NCBI RefSeq assembly: GCF_900110765.1
Contig: NZ_FOEO01000004.1
Coordinates: 124,001 to 188,000 of the forward strand
Direction: 5' to 3'
From: Pseudomonas sp. NFACC02
GTDB taxonomy: Bacteria; Pseudomonadota; Gammaproteobacteria; Pseudomonadales; Pseudomonadaceae
Length of the DNA stretch: 64,000 nucleotides
The position numbers were made by a program, and so were the translations under genes. Shown piece after piece: positions 1 through 10,529 of this stretch. Every line of letters starts with the position of its first letter. Position 1 is the stretch's first letter. The notes under the pieces were generated by a model. The model was not told the DNA's origin, did no database searches, and saw only the letters and a program-made list of their open reading frames with translations.

Positions 1-399
1 CCGACGACAACGGTGTTTTCCGAGCCCGCGATGAGTCAGGAACAGGCGTTGTCCTACCTGGTCCTGGGGCGACCTTTGGCCACCAACGGCGAGGACAACA
101 ACATGGTGGCTCAGGCCGCGCTCGCCCTTGGGTTGGCGGGCGGTTCCTCGACGGCGGGCAAACTGGCCTCGGATCTCGGGATCAAGGATTTCGACCTGGA
201 CACCTCCGGCAGCGGTAACTCCACCGCCGTGGTTGCCAGCGGCAAGATCACCGACAAGCTCAGCCTCCGATACGGAGTCGGGGTGTTCGAGCCCGCCAAT
301 ACGATCGCGCTACGGTACCTGTTGAGCAAAAAGGTGTACATCGAGGCCGCTAGTGGCGTCGCCAGCTCACTGGATATTTTCTACAAACGGGATTTTTAA
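1..399 (+). CDS. tamB: Translocation and assembly module subunit TamB, C-terminal fragment
   Basis: The frame is open from the first base, so this is the last ~132 residues of a much larger protein that begins outside the window. The C-terminus is rich in small residues and beta-prone segments and ends in an aromatic residue (KRDF), as in the DUF490/TamB C-terminal domain that contacts the TamA barrel in the outer membrane. Phrases such as SYLVLGRP and LSLRYGVGVFEP are typical of that domain. TamB spans the periplasm and helps deliver proteins or phospholipids to the outer membrane. The family assignment rests on recognition of this domain only. Confidence 0.85.
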   Translation, partial: PTTTVFSEPAMSQEQALSYLVLGRPLATNGEDNNMVAQAALALGLAGGSSTAGKLASDLGIKDFDLDTSGSGNSTAVVASGKITDKLSLRYGVGVFEPANTIALRYLLSKKVYIEAASGVASSLDIFYKRDF

Positions 400-508
400 C
401 GGGCGTAGGCATCAACGACAACAAAGTGATGCCCGCCAGTAGGTCGTCAGGCCGAATCGTGGTTAACTTCCTGTCTTTCCCGCAACCCTCAAAATAAGGA
501 CTCAGCTC

Positions 509-1009
509 ATGGCTCAAGTGACTCGTAGAGGCTCCCCGGTACAAATCAGCGGCGAACTGCCAAAGGTCGGCAGCAAGGCGCCTGCTTTCACCCTGGTCGG
601 TGGTGATCTGTCTGACGTGACGCTGGAAAATTTTGCCGGCAAGCGCAAAGTGCTGAACATTTTCCCAAGCGTTGACACCCCGACCTGCGCCACTTCGGTA
701 CGCAAATTCAACGCTCAGGCCAACGATCTGAACAACGCCGTGGTCCTGTGCATCTCGGCCGATCTGCCATTCGCGCAAGCGCGGTTCTGCGGCGCTGAAG
801 GCCTGGAAAACGTTAAAAACCTGTCCACCATGCGCGGTGCTGACTTCATGGAAACCTATGGTGTGGCAATCGCCGACGGTCCTATGGTTGGTCTGACCAC
901 TCGTGCCGTCGTCGTTCTGGACGAGGACAACAACGTCCTGTACAGCGAACTGGTGCCAGAGATCGGTCAGGAGCCGAACTACGACGCCGCACTGGCAGTG
1001 CTCAAGTAA
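509..1009 (+). CDS. tpx: Thiol peroxidase Tpx (atypical 2-Cys peroxiredoxin)
   Basis: A 166-residue peroxiredoxin that reduces hydrogen and alkyl peroxides using thioredoxin, in the periplasm or cytoplasm depending on species. The peroxidatic cysteine is C60 in [14 protein letters not shown] and the resolving cysteine is C94 in ARFCGAEG. This matches the C61/C95 arrangement of E. coli Tpx, and the length is the family norm. An AAGGA ribosome site lies about 10 bases before the ATG. The gene stands alone between tamB and the mux operon and is closed by a strong terminator. Confidence 0.97.
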   Translation: MAQVTRRGSPVQISGELPKVGSKAPAFTLVGGDLSDVTLENFAGKRKVLNIFPSVDTPTCATSVRKFNAQANDLNNAVVLCISADLPFAQARFCGAEGLENVKNLSTMRGADFMETYGVAIADGPMVGLTTRAVVVLDEDNNVLYSELVPEIGQEPNYDAALAVLK

Positions 1010-1062
1010 GTTGCTCGTTGCGTATCGCCGGATTCATCACGGCAATACCTCGCAACACAAAG

Positions 1063-1088
1063 CGGCCTGAATCGATCAGGCCGTTTTT
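1063..1088 (+). terminator. Rho-independent terminator of tpx
   Basis: An 8-bp perfect stem (CGGCCTGA / TCAGGCCG) with a 5-base loop is followed directly by five T residues, 54 bases after the tpx stop codon. Confidence 0.9.
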
Positions 1089-1219
1089 ATTTGCAGGTCA
1101 ACACCTTATTCCAAGTAAGCACTAGGTAAATTGCCGGTAAAGGCCCTTTGCTTGGCACGTAACTATGCTTATTGTTCAGCCTCCCGAAGACGCTCACGCG
1201 CACACTGGTTGACTTATTC

Positions 1220-2551
1220 ATGCAATCGTCTGGTTCCCGAAACTCCCGTCGCTGGCTGCTCAGCCTTCTGGTTCTATTGATTGTCGCAGGTATCTGTTGG
1301 CGGTACTGGCCGGGTTCGTCACCCAAGACGGAGGCCACCGCGCAGTCAACCGGTCAGGCCCACAAGGGCGCCAGCGGCAGGGGCGGCGCGGGAAAAGTGA
1401 CTGGGCAGCGGCCGGGCTTCGGCGGTTCCACCGGCCCGGTTCCGGTGCGCGTGGCGTCGGCGACTACCGGTGACTTTCCGATCTACTACAAGGCGCTGGG
1501 CACCGTCACCGCGATGAACACCATCAATGTGCGCAGCCGGGTGGCCGGTGAACTGGTCAAGATCAACTTCCAGGAAGGCCAATTGGTCAAGGCCGGCGAT
1601 CTGCTGGCTGTCATCGACCCACGCAGCTATCAGATCGCCCTGCAACAGGCTGAAGGCACGCTGATGCAGAACCAGGCGTTGCTGAAGAATGCGCAAATCG
1701 ATGTACAGCGTTATCGGGACCTGTACAAAGAAGACAGCATCGCCAAGCAGACACTCGACACCGCGGAGTCTCTGGTCGGCCAGTACCAAGGGACGATCAA
1801 GACCAATCAGGCGGCGGTCGGCGACGCCAGACTCAATCTGGATTTCACGCAGATCCGCGCGCCCATTTCCGGCCGTATCGGCCTGCGGCAACTGGACGTC
1901 GGTAACCTGGTCGCGGCCAACGACACCATCGCCCTGGCGGTTATCACCCAGACCAAACCCATCACCGTCAATTTCACCTTGCCGGAAAAGGACCTGGCGG
2001 ACGTGATCAGTCGTTACCGCAGCGGTGACAAGCTGCCGGTTGAGGCCTGGGACCGTGCCGACGTGAAGCTACAGGCCAAGGGCGTGCTGGCGAGTATCGA
2101 CAACCAGATCGATATCACCACAGGCACCCTGAAGTTCAAGGCCCGCTTCGATAACGATAACGAAGTGCTGTTCCCCAACCAGTTCGTCAATGCACGGCTT
2201 CTGGCCAATACCCTGAAAAATGTGGTCCTGGTGCCTTCGGCGGCCATTCAGTTCGGCGTCAATGGCACGTTTGTGTACGTGATGGACGGTGACAAAAAGG
2301 TCCGCATTCGCTCGCTGAAAACCGGGCCGGGTGATGAAAATGTCACGGTGGTGACCGAAGGCCTGGCCGCGGGTGATCGCGTGGTGCTGGAAGGTACTGA
2401 CCGCCTGAAGGACGGCAGCGAAGTCGATATTGTCAACGACAGCAAGGACGTGCCGGTCACGCCCGGCGGCAAGTTGCAGGGCCAGCCGGCCAAGGACAAG
2501 GAAACCGGTGAGTCGGCCGACGCCGCCCCCGTGAGAAAAGGCAACGTATGA
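1220..2551 (+). CDS. muxA: MuxA/MdtA, membrane-fusion (periplasmic adaptor) subunit of RND efflux pump
   Basis: Periplasmic adaptor joining the inner-membrane RND pumps MuxB and MuxC to the outer-membrane channel OpmB. From the chosen ATG it is 443 residues: an N-terminal membrane anchor (about 12-28), a Gly/Ser-rich linker, a lipoyl half-motif around [18 protein letters not shown], an alpha-helical hairpin, the second lipoyl half at [11 protein letters not shown], and beta-barrel and membrane-proximal domains. A TTG start 48 bases upstream is open, but it would put 16 residues before the anchor. The stop overlaps muxB by 4 bases, so translation is coupled. The order adaptor-RND-RND-OMF matches muxABC-opmB of P. 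aeruginosa and mdtABC of E. coli. Confidence 0.93.
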   Translation: MQSSGSRNSRRWLLSLLVLLIVAGICWRYWPGSSPKTEATAQSTGQAHKGASGRGGAGKVTGQRPGFGGSTGPVPVRVASATTGDFPIYYKALGTVTAMNTINVRSRVAGELVKINFQEGQLVKAGDLLAVIDPRSYQIALQQAEGTLMQNQALLKNAQIDVQRYRDLYKEDSIAKQTLDTAESLVGQYQGTIKTNQAAVGDARLNLDFTQIRAPISGRIGLRQLDVGNLVAANDTIALAVITQTKPITVNFTLPEKDLADVISRYRSGDKLPVEAWDRADVKLQAKGVLASIDNQIDITTGTLKFKARFDNDNEVLFPNQFVNARLLANTLKNVVLVPSAAIQFGVNGTFVYVMDGDKKVRIRSLKTGPGDENVTVVTEGLAAGDRVVLEGTDRLKDGSEVDIVNDSKDVPVTPGGKLQGQPAKDKETGESADAAPVRKGNV

Positions 2552-5500
2552 ACCTGTCACGCCTGTTCATCCTCAGGCCCGTCGCGACCACGCTGAGCAT
2601 GCTGGCCATTGTCCTGGCCGGTCTGATCGCTTACACCTTGCTGCCGGTGTCGGCGTTGCCGCAAGTGGATTATCCGACCATTCGGGTGATGACGCTGTAC
2701 CCCGGTGCCAGCCCGCAAGTGATGACCAGTGCCGTGACCGCGCCGCTGGAGCGCCAGTTCGGGCAGATGCCTGGCCTGACGCAAATGGCATCGACCAGCT
2801 CGGGCGGGGCTTCGGTGATCACCTTGCGCTTCAGCCTGGACATCAACATGGATGTCGCCGAGCAGGAAGTGCAGGCTGCCATCAATGGCGCCACCAACCT
2901 GTTACCGAACGATCTGCCGGCGCCGCCGACCTATAACAAGGTCAACCCCGCCGACACGCCCGTGCTGACGTTGGCGATCACCTCCAAAACCATGCTGTTG
3001 CCCAAACTCAACGACCTGGTCGACACGCGCATGGCACAGAAGATCGCGCAGATCAGCGGCGTCGGGATGGTCAGCATCGCGGGCGGCCAGCGTCAGGCCG
3101 TGCGGATCAAGGTCAACCCGGAGGCCTTGGCGGCCAACGGCTTGAACCTGTCGGACGTGCGCACGCTGGTCACCGCGTCCAACGTCAACACGCCCAAAGG
3201 TAACTTCGACGGCCCGACCCGGGTGTCGATGCTGGACGCCAACGATCAGCTCAAGTCCCCCGAGGAATACGCCAACCTGATTCTGGCCTACAACAACGGC
3301 GGCCCGCTGAGGCTCAAGGACGTTGCACAGATCGTCGACGGCGCGGAAAACGAACGGCTGGCCGCGTGGGCCAACGAGAATCAGGCGGTCCTGCTCAACA
3401 TCCAGCGTCAGCCCGGCGCCAACGTCATCGACGTGGTCGACCGGATCAAAGCCTTGTTGCCCAGCATCACCGACAACCTGCCCGCCGGCCTGGACGTGGT
3501 GGTGCTGACCGACCGCACTCAAACCATCCGTGCGTCGGTCAGTGACGTGCAACATGAACTGCTGATTTCCATTGTCCTGGTGGTGCTGGTCACCTTCCTG
3601 TTTCTACGCCGCCTCAGCGCCACCATCATTCCTTCCGTGGCCGTGCCGCTGTCGCTGGTGGGCACCTTCGGTGTCATGTACCTCGCCGGCTTTTCGGTCA
3701 ACAACCTGACCTTGATGGCCATGACCATTGCCACCGGTTTCGTGGTCGACGATGCCATCGTGATGCTGGAAAACATTTCCCGGCACCTGGAGGAGGGTGA
3801 GACACCGTTGCAGGCCGCGCTCAAAGGCGCGCGGCAGATCGGGTTTACCTTGATTTCGCTGACCATCTCGTTGATTGCGGTTCTGATCCCGCTGCTGTTC
3901 ATGGCGGACGTGGTCGGCCGGCTGTTCCGGGAGTTTGCCATCACGCTGGCGGTGGCGATCCTGATTTCGCTGGTGGTGTCGCTGACCCTGACGCCGATGA
4001 TGTGTGCCCGCTTGCTCAAGCGTGAACCCAAGGAAGCGGAGCAGGGACGTTTCTATCGCGCCAGTGGTGCCTGGATCGATTGGCTGATCGGCGCCTATGG
4101 TCGCAAGCTGCAGTGGGTGCTCAAGCATCAGCCGCTGACCCTGCTGGTCGCGATCGCGACATTGGGCATTACCGTGTTGCTGTACCTGGCGGTGCCGAAG
4201 GGTTTCTTTCCCGTGCAGGACACCGGGGTGATCCAGGGGATTTCCGAAGCGCCGCAATCGGTGTCGTTCGCCTCCATGAGCGAGCGGCAGCAGGCACTGG
4301 CGAAGATCATTCTGCAAGATCCGGCGGTGGCCAGTCTGTCGTCTTACATCGGCGTCGACGGCGATAACGCGACACTGAACAGCGGTCGCATGTTGATCAA
4401 CCTCAAACCCCATGGCCAGCGCGACCTGACCGCGACGCAGGTGATTCAGCGCCTTCAGCCGCAGGTCGATCAGCTGTCCGACATCCGCCTGTTCATGCAG
4501 CCGGTGCAGGACCTGACCATCGAAGACCGCATCAGCCGCACGCAGTACCAGTTCAGCATGTCTTCGCCGGACGCCGAACTGTTGAGTCTGTGGAGCAACA
4601 GGCTGGTGGAAGCGCTGGCCGAGCGTCCCGAGTTGACGGACGTCGCCAGTGATCTTCAGGACAGGGGCTTGCAGGTGTACCTGAACATCGACCGCGACGC
4701 CGCCAGCCGTTTGGGCGTGACGGTGGCGAACATAACCGACGCGTTGTACGACGCGTTCGGCCAGCGGCAGATCTCCACGATCTACACCCAGGCCAGTCAG
4801 TACCGGGTCGTGTTGCAGGCGGCCGCGGCGAGTGAACTCGGTCCCGAGGCGCTGGACCAGATTCACGTCAAGACCGCCGACGGGGGGCAGGTCAAGCTGT
4901 CGAGTCTGGCAAAGGTCGAGCAGCGTCAGGCCCAGCTTGCCATCACGCATATCGGTCAGTTTCCCGCCGTGATGATGTCGTTCAACCTGGCGCCCGGCGT
5001 GGCGCTGGGACAGGCCGTGGACGTGATCGAGCAGGTGCAGAAAGACATCGGCATGCCGATCGGCGTACAGACCGAGTTCCAGGGGGCGGCGGAAGCCTTC
5101 CAGGCCTCGCTGTCCAGCACGCTGCTGCTGGTGTTGGCCGCGGTTGTAACCATGTACATCGTGCTGGGCGTGCTCTACGAGAGCTACATTCACCCGATCA
5201 CCATTCTTTCAACCCTGCCGTCGGCCGCGATTGGCGCCTTGCTGGCGCTGATCCTCAGCGGCAATGACCTGGGCATGATCGCGATCATTGGCATCATCCT
5301 GCTCATCGGCATCGTGAAAAAGAACGCGATCATGATGATCGACTTTGCACTCGACGCTGAGCGCAACCGCGGAGTCGATCCTCAGACGGCCATTTACGAA
5401 GCGGCCCTGCTGCGGTTCCGGCCGATCCTGATGACTACATTGGCGGCATTGTTCGGGGCGATTCCGCTGATGTTCGCCACCGGGTCCGGCGCCGAGCTGC

Positions 5501-5643
5501 GCCAGCCCTTGGGGCTGGTGATGGTCGGCGGCCTGCTGGTCAGTCAGGTGCTGACGCTGTTCACCACGCCGGTCATTTATCTGTACTTCGATCGCCTGGG
5601 ACGCCGCTTCCGTCGTTCGGGCAAGACCGAGGTGGCGGTATGA
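2548..5643 (+). CDS. muxB: MuxB/MdtB, RND multidrug efflux transporter
   Basis: A 1031-residue proton-driven resistance-nodulation-division pump of the inner membrane. It has the expected layout of TM1, a large periplasmic loop, TM2-6, a second loop and TM8-12. The TM4 region carries the paired acidic residues [12 protein letters not shown] that carry protons in this family, and the RND end motif [11 protein letters not shown] is present near residue 930. MdtB/MuxB and MdtC/MuxC form mixed trimers, which fits the adjacent paralogue. ATGA overlap with muxA. Paralogous to, but clearly distinct from, the following gene. Confidence 0.95.
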   Translation: MNLSRLFILRPVATTLSMLAIVLAGLIAYTLLPVSALPQVDYPTIRVMTLYPGASPQVMTSAVTAPLERQFGQMPGLTQMASTSSGGASVITLRFSLDINMDVAEQEVQAAINGATNLLPNDLPAPPTYNKVNPADTPVLTLAITSKTMLLPKLNDLVDTRMAQKIAQISGVGMVSIAGGQRQAVRIKVNPEALAANGLNLSDVRTLVTASNVNTPKGNFDGPTRVSMLDANDQLKSPEEYANLILAYNNGGPLRLKDVAQIVDGAENERLAAWANENQAVLLNIQRQPGANVIDVVDRIKALLPSITDNLPAGLDVVVLTDRTQTIRASVSDVQHELLISIVLVVLVTFLFLRRLSATIIPSVAVPLSLVGTFGVMYLAGFSVNNLTLMAMTIATGFVVDDAIVMLENISRHLEEGETPLQAALKGARQIGFTLISLTISLIAVLIPLLFMADVVGRLFREFAITLAVAILISLVVSLTLTPMMCARLLKREPKEAEQGRFYRASGAWIDWLIGAYGRKLQWVLKHQPLTLLVAIATLGITVLLYLAVPKGFFPVQDTGVIQGISEAPQSVSFASMSERQQALAKIILQDPAVASLSSYIGVDGDNATLNSGRMLINLKPHGQRDLTATQVIQRLQPQVDQLSDIRLFMQPVQDLTIEDRISRTQYQFSMSSPDAELLSLWSNRLVEALAERPELTDVASDLQDRGLQVYLNIDRDAASRLGVTVANITDALYDAFGQRQISTIYTQASQYRVVLQAAAASELGPEALDQIHVKTADGGQVKLSSLAKVEQRQAQLAITHIGQFPAVMMSFNLAPGVALGQAVDVIEQVQKDIGMPIGVQTEFQGAAEAFQASLSSTLLLVLAAVVTMYIVLGVLYESYIHPITILSTLPSAAIGALLALILSGNDLGMIAIIGIILLIGIVKKNAIMMIDFALDAERNRGVDPQTAIYEAALLRFRPILMTTLAALFGAIPLMFATGSGAELRQPLGLVMVGGLLVSQVLTLFTTPVIYLYFDRLGRRFRRSGKTEVAV

Positions 5644-5749
5644 CGGGGCAGCCGCACGCTTCAAGCTTCAAGCGGCAAGTGAGAAGCGGGACCGCGCACG
5701 CCGGGGCTTTTGCGGGTGACTGGCAGCTTGCCGCCCGGAGCTGTACCCC
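5644..5749 (+). repeat. 106-bp repeat-like insert between muxB and muxC
   Basis: No coding sequence is credible here. The segment contains tandem AGCTTCAAGC-type words (5658-5679) and an 8-bp inverted pair GCGGCAAG (5672-5679) / CTTGCCGC (5727-5734). These resemble the AGCTTGCAGCTT family of intergenic repeats common in Pseudomonas. It separates two genes that are normally tightly coupled in mdtABC-type operons. Confidence 0.5.
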
Positions 5750-8700
5750 ATGAACCTCTCCGCTCCTTTCATCCGCAGGCCGGTGGCGACCATGCTGCTG
5801 AGCCTGGCGATCATGCTGTTGGGCGGCATGAGCTTCGGCTTGCTGCCCGTATCACCGCTGCCGAACATGGATTTCCCGGTGATCGTGGTCACGGCCTCGC
5901 TGCCCGGCGCCAGCCCTGAAATCATGGCGTCAAGCGTGGCGACACCGCTGGAACGATCCCTGGGTACCATTGCCGGGGTCAACACCATGAGCAGTCGGTC
6001 GAGTCAGGGCACCACCCGGGTGATCTTGCAGTTCGACATGGACCGCGACATCAACGGCGCGGCGCGGGAAGTGCAGGCGGCGATCAACGCCTCGCGCAAC
6101 CTGCTGCCGAGCGGCATGCGCAGCATGCCGACCTACAAGAAGGTCAATCCGTCGCAGGCGCCGATCATGGTGCTGTCGCTGACCTCGGACGTGCTGGAGA
6201 AAGGCCAGCTGTATGACCTGGCGTCGACGATTCTGTCGCAGAGTCTGTCCCAGGTGAACGGCGTCGGCGAAGTGCAGATTGGCGGCAGCTCGTTGCCTGC
6301 GGTACGGGTCGAGCTCCAACCCAAATTGCTGGATCAGTACGGCGTGTCGCTGGACGAGGTGCGGACGACGATTTCCGGTTCCAACGTGCGCCGCCCCAAA
6401 GGGTTCGTCGAGAACGCCGATCACAACTGGCAGGTGCAGGCCAACGATCAACTGGAAAAAGCCAAGGATTATGAATCGCTGATCATTCGTTATCAGAACG
6501 GTGCCGCCTTGCGGCTCAAAGACGTGGCGAAGGTCCAGGACTCGGTCGAGGACCGCTTCAACAGCGGTTTCTTCAACAAAAAGTCTGCGGTGCTGTTGGT
6601 CATCAACCGTCAGGCCGGCGCCAACATCATCGAGACGGTCGCGGCGATCAAGGCTCAGTTGCCCGCGTTGCAGGCCGTGCTCCCGGCAAGCGTCAAACTG
6701 GATCTGGCGATGGACCGTTCGCCGGTGATCAAGGCCACCCTGCACGAAGCCGAAATGACGCTGCTCATTGCCGTGGTGCTGGTGATCATCGTGGTGTTCC
6801 TCTTCCTGGGCAACTTCCGCGCCTCGCTGATCCCGACGCTGGCAGTGCCGGTTTCCCTGGTGGGCACGTTCGCAATCATGTACCTGTTCGGGTTCTCGCT
6901 GAACAATCTGTCGCTGATGGCGCTGATCCTCGCCACGGGACTGGTGGTGGACGATGCCATTGTGGTGCTGGAGAACATTTCCCGCCACATCGATGAAGGC
7001 GTCCCGCCCATGAAGGCCGCGTATCTCGGGGCGCAGGAGGTCGGCTTCACCCTGCTCTCGATGAACGTCTCACTGGTCGCCGTGTTCATCTCGATCCTGT
7101 TCATGGGCGGGTTGGTGGAAAGCCTGTTCCGGGAGTTCTCTATCACGCTGTCGGCGTCGATCGTGGTGTCACTGATCGTCTCGCTGACGCTGACGCCCAT
7201 GCTCTGTGCCCGCTGGCTCAAGCCCCATGTGCCCGGGACGGAAAACCGGTTGCAGCGCTGGAGCCAGCGCGTCAACGACCGCATGGTTGCGCACTATGAC
7301 CGCAGCCTCGGCTGGGCGCTGCGTCATCGTCGTCTCACCTTGCTGACCCTGCTGGTCACCATTGGTGTGAACATCGCGCTCTACGTCGTCGTGCCGAAGA
7401 CGTTTCTGCCGCAACAGGACACCGGCCAGTTGATGGGGTTTGTGCGCGGTGACGATGGCCTGTCATTTTCCGTCATGCAGCCAAAGCTGGACGTGTTCCG
7501 CAATGCGATCCTCAAAGACCCGGCGGTTGAAAGCGTCGCCGGCTTCATCGGCGGCAACGGCGGCACAGGCAACGCCTTCATCATCGTGCGCCTGAAACCG
7601 ATTGCCGAGCGCAAGATCGGCGCCGAGCAAGTGGTCGAGCGGCTGCGCAAGGAGATGCCTCAGGTGCCGGGCGGACGCCTGTTTCTGCAACCGGACCAGG
7701 ACCTGCAACTGGGGGGCGGTCGCGAGCAGACTTCCTCGCAATACCAATACATTCTGCAGAGCGGTGATCTGGAAAGCCTGCGTCTGTGGTACCCGAAAGT
7801 GGTCACCGCGTTGAAGTCGCTCAAGGAACTGACGGCCATCGATGCGCACGACGGTGGCGGGACACAGCAGGTGACGCTGATGGTCGACCGCGATGCGGCC
7901 AAGCGTCTGGGCATCGACATGGACATGGTCACCACGGTGCTGAACAACGCCTACAGCCAGCGTCAGGTGTCGACCATCTATGACCCGCTGAACCAGTATC
8001 GGGTGGTGATGGAGGTCAGCCCCAAGTACGCGACCGACCCGGTGACCCTGGAACAGGTTCAGGTGATCACCGCCCAGGGCGCGCGCGTTCCGCTGTCGAC
8101 CATTGCCCACTACGAACGCAGCCTTGAGGATGACCGGGTCACCCACGACGGTCAGTTTGCCTCGGACAACATCTCATTCGACCTGGCCGATGGCGTGACG
8201 CTGGACCAGGCCACAGCGGCCATCGAACGAGCTGTCGCGGCGGTGGGCTTGCCTGAAGACGTCATTGCGAAAATGGCGGGCACCGCCGACGCCTTTGCCG
8301 CGACTCAGAAGAGCCAGCCGTGGATGATTCTCGGCGCCCTGGTTGCGGTGTATCTCGTCCTCGGCATTCTGTACGAGAGTTATGTCCACCCACTGACGAT
8401 TTTGTCGACGCTGCCCTCGGCAGGCGTCGGGGCGTTGCTCAGCATCTACCTCACCGGCGGGCAGTTCAGCCTGATCTCGCTGCTGGGGCTGTTCCTGTTG
8501 ATTGGCGTGGTGAAAAAGAACGCCATTCTGATGATCGACCTTGCCTTGCAACTGGAACGGGGTAGCGGCATGTCGCCGCTGGAATCCATCCGCAATGCGT
8601 GTCTGCAGCGTCTTCGCCCGATTCTGATGACCACGCTGGCGGCGATCCTCGGTGCCGTGCCGTTGCTGCTGAGCAGTGCCGAAGGCGCCGAAATGCGCCG

Positions 8701-8857
8701 GCCGCTAGGTCTGACCATTATCGGTGGCTTGATCCTCAGCCAGATTCTGACGCTGTACACCACGCCCGTGGTTTACCTTTATCTCGACCGTTTGCGTCAT
8801 CGTGTCAATCAATGGCGCGGCGTACGAACGGATGCTGCCCTGGAAACCCCGCTATGA
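5750..8857 (+). CDS. muxC: MuxC/MdtC, RND multidrug efflux transporter
   Basis: A 1035-residue RND pump, partner of MuxB in the heterotrimeric transporter. It shows the same twelve-TM, two-loop architecture, the TM4 acidic pair in VVDDAIVVLENI and the late KKNAILMIDLA motif. The N-terminus NLSAPFIRRPVATMLL is typical of MdtC. The start lies 106 bases after muxB rather than overlapping it, so its translation is probably initiated independently. The stop overlaps opmB (ATGA). Confidence 0.95.
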   Translation: MNLSAPFIRRPVATMLLSLAIMLLGGMSFGLLPVSPLPNMDFPVIVVTASLPGASPEIMASSVATPLERSLGTIAGVNTMSSRSSQGTTRVILQFDMDRDINGAAREVQAAINASRNLLPSGMRSMPTYKKVNPSQAPIMVLSLTSDVLEKGQLYDLASTILSQSLSQVNGVGEVQIGGSSLPAVRVELQPKLLDQYGVSLDEVRTTISGSNVRRPKGFVENADHNWQVQANDQLEKAKDYESLIIRYQNGAALRLKDVAKVQDSVEDRFNSGFFNKKSAVLLVINRQAGANIIETVAAIKAQLPALQAVLPASVKLDLAMDRSPVIKATLHEAEMTLLIAVVLVIIVVFLFLGNFRASLIPTLAVPVSLVGTFAIMYLFGFSLNNLSLMALILATGLVVDDAIVVLENISRHIDEGVPPMKAAYLGAQEVGFTLLSMNVSLVAVFISILFMGGLVESLFREFSITLSASIVVSLIVSLTLTPMLCARWLKPHVPGTENRLQRWSQRVNDRMVAHYDRSLGWALRHRRLTLLTLLVTIGVNIALYVVVPKTFLPQQDTGQLMGFVRGDDGLSFSVMQPKLDVFRNAILKDPAVESVAGFIGGNGGTGNAFIIVRLKPIAERKIGAEQVVERLRKEMPQVPGGRLFLQPDQDLQLGGGREQTSSQYQYILQSGDLESLRLWYPKVVTALKSLKELTAIDAHDGGGTQQVTLMVDRDAAKRLGIDMDMVTTVLNNAYSQRQVSTIYDPLNQYRVVMEVSPKYATDPVTLEQVQVITAQGARVPLSTIAHYERSLEDDRVTHDGQFASDNISFDLADGVTLDQATAAIERAVAAVGLPEDVIAKMAGTADAFAATQKSQPWMILGALVAVYLVLGILYESYVHPLTILSTLPSAGVGALLSIYLTGGQFSLISLLGLFLLIGVVKKNAILMIDLALQLERGSGMSPLESIRNACLQRLRPILMTTLAAILGAVPLLLSSAEGAEMRRPLGLTIIGGLILSQILTLYTTPVVYLYLDRLRHRVNQWRGVRTDAALETPL

Positions 8858-10344
8858 CCCATCGCCAGAACGTTTCTGTCCCCCTGCGTGTGTTGCCCTT
8901 TCAGCGCACGGTGGGCGCGGCCTTGTGCGCGCTGATGCTCAGCGCATGTGCGGTGGGCCCGGACTACAAGCAGCCGGACATACAAACGCCCGCGCATTTC
9001 AAATACGCCGAAGGCTGGACCCAGGCCAATCCGAGCGACGCGATTGCGCGCGGCGCGTGGTGGGAACTGTACGGCGACGCAGAACTGAACGGTCTGGTGG
9101 AGAAGCTCAACACCTCAAACCAGACGGTTGCTCAGTACGAAGCGCAATACCGTCAGGCCGCCGCATTGGTGCGAAGCGCGCGGGGCGCATTCTTCCCGAC
9201 GCTGGACCTGACCACGAGCAAGAACCGCTCAAGCCAGGGCAGAGGCAGCAGTAGCTCCAGCCTGAGCAGCTCCAGCAGCGGGATTCGTGACACCTACAAC
9301 GCGCAACTGGGCGTGAGCTGGGAGGCGGATATCTGGGGCAAGCTGCGACGCGGGCTGGAGGCGGACAAGGCCAACGCGCAGGCAAGCCTGGCCGACCTGG
9401 CCTCGATGCAGTTGAGTCTGCAATCGCAACTGGTGCAAAACTACCTGCAACTGCGCGTGCTCGACGAACAAAAGCGTCTGCTGGAAGCCACGGTGGATAC
9501 CTACGAGCGCTCGCTAAAACTGACGCAAAACCAGTACCGGGCCGGTGTGTCGGGGCGCGATGCGGTGGCTCAGGCGCAGACACAACTGAAGAGCACGCAG
9601 GCTGACCTGATCGATCTGGCCTGGCAACGGGCCCAGTTTGAAAGCGCGATCGCGGTGTTGATGGGGCAGGCGCCTGCCGACTTCAGCCTGGCGCCGACCA
9701 CCCGGATCCCGGCGCTGCCGCAGATTCCGGTGCAGTTACCTTCGCAGTTGCTTGAACGCCGTCCGGATATTGCGGCGGCCGAGCGTTCGGTCATGGCGGC
9801 GAATGCCAACATCGGCGTGGCGAAAGCGGCGTATTACCCGGACCTGACACTGAGCATGAACGGTGGCTACAGCAGCAGTACCTTCAGCAACTGGATCAGT
9901 CTGCCGAACCGTTTCTGGTCGGTCGGCCCGCAACTGGCCATGACCCTGTTCGACGGCGGTCGGCGCGCGGCCGAGGTGGATCGCACCGAAGCCGTCTACG
10001 ATCAAACCGTCGCGCAATACCGTCAGACGGTGCTGGATGGCTTCAAGGAAGTCGAAGACTACCTGGCGCAACTGCGCGTGTACGAGCAGGAAGCCGGGGT
10101 GCGCAAAGAGGCACTGGACGCGGCCCGCGATTCGCTGCGTCTGACCAGTAACCAGTACAAGGCCGGATTGATTGGCTATCTGGATGTCGTGAACGTGCAG
10201 ACCACCGCATTGAGTAATGAACGCAGTGTGCTGACACTGTTGCAAAGTCGGCTGATTGCCAGTGTTCAATTGATCGCGGCATTAGGGGGCGGCTGGCAGG
10301 CCGAAACCGGTTTGACGCGTGAGCCGGAGGTGTCCACACGCTGA
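8854..10344 (+). CDS. opmB: OpmB, outer-membrane efflux lipoprotein (NodT/TolC-like)
   Basis: Outer-membrane exit duct for the MuxABC pump. The start at 8854 gives 496 residues with a lipoprotein signal ending in LMLSAC (lipobox) followed by AVGPDYKQP, the usual N-terminus of NodT-family factors. A longer upstream frame exists but would run through the end of muxC and bury the signal peptide. Two outer-membrane efflux repeats follow, with the conserved LLERRPDIAAAE segment between them. A serine-rich stretch near residues 130-145 is unusual but keeps the frame. Translationally coupled to muxC by a 4-base overlap. Confidence 0.93.
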   Translation: MTHRQNVSVPLRVLPFQRTVGAALCALMLSACAVGPDYKQPDIQTPAHFKYAEGWTQANPSDAIARGAWWELYGDAELNGLVEKLNTSNQTVAQYEAQYRQAAALVRSARGAFFPTLDLTTSKNRSSQGRGSSSSSLSSSSSGIRDTYNAQLGVSWEADIWGKLRRGLEADKANAQASLADLASMQLSLQSQLVQNYLQLRVLDEQKRLLEATVDTYERSLKLTQNQYRAGVSGRDAVAQAQTQLKSTQADLIDLAWQRAQFESAIAVLMGQAPADFSLAPTTRIPALPQIPVQLPSQLLERRPDIAAAERSVMAANANIGVAKAAYYPDLTLSMNGGYSSSTFSNWISLPNRFWSVGPQLAMTLFDGGRRAAEVDRTEAVYDQTVAQYRQTVLDGFKEVEDYLAQLRVYEQEAGVRKEALDAARDSLRLTSNQYKAGLIGYLDVVNVQTTALSNERSVLTLLQSRLIASVQLIAALGGGWQAETGLTREPEVSTR

Positions 10345-10529
10345 TCAGCAGAGGTTTCTGACCCGTCCGGGTTGTGAGTCATTGCAGGGGTATCTACTGG
10401 GGCATCCATTGCCAGCGGACCGCTTCATGGCAGATATTAGCGCGGCGAAGAAACGCGTAGCCGAGCACATACTTTGACGTTTCACGCTTTGCACAACACT
10501 AAAAGCAAGAGCATAGAGTCGGACACCCC

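Noticed and set aside
8599..8853. N-terminal extension of the opmB frame
   Set aside because: It would overlap muxC by about 255 bases and hide the lipoprotein signal; the ATGA-coupled start at 8854 is standard.
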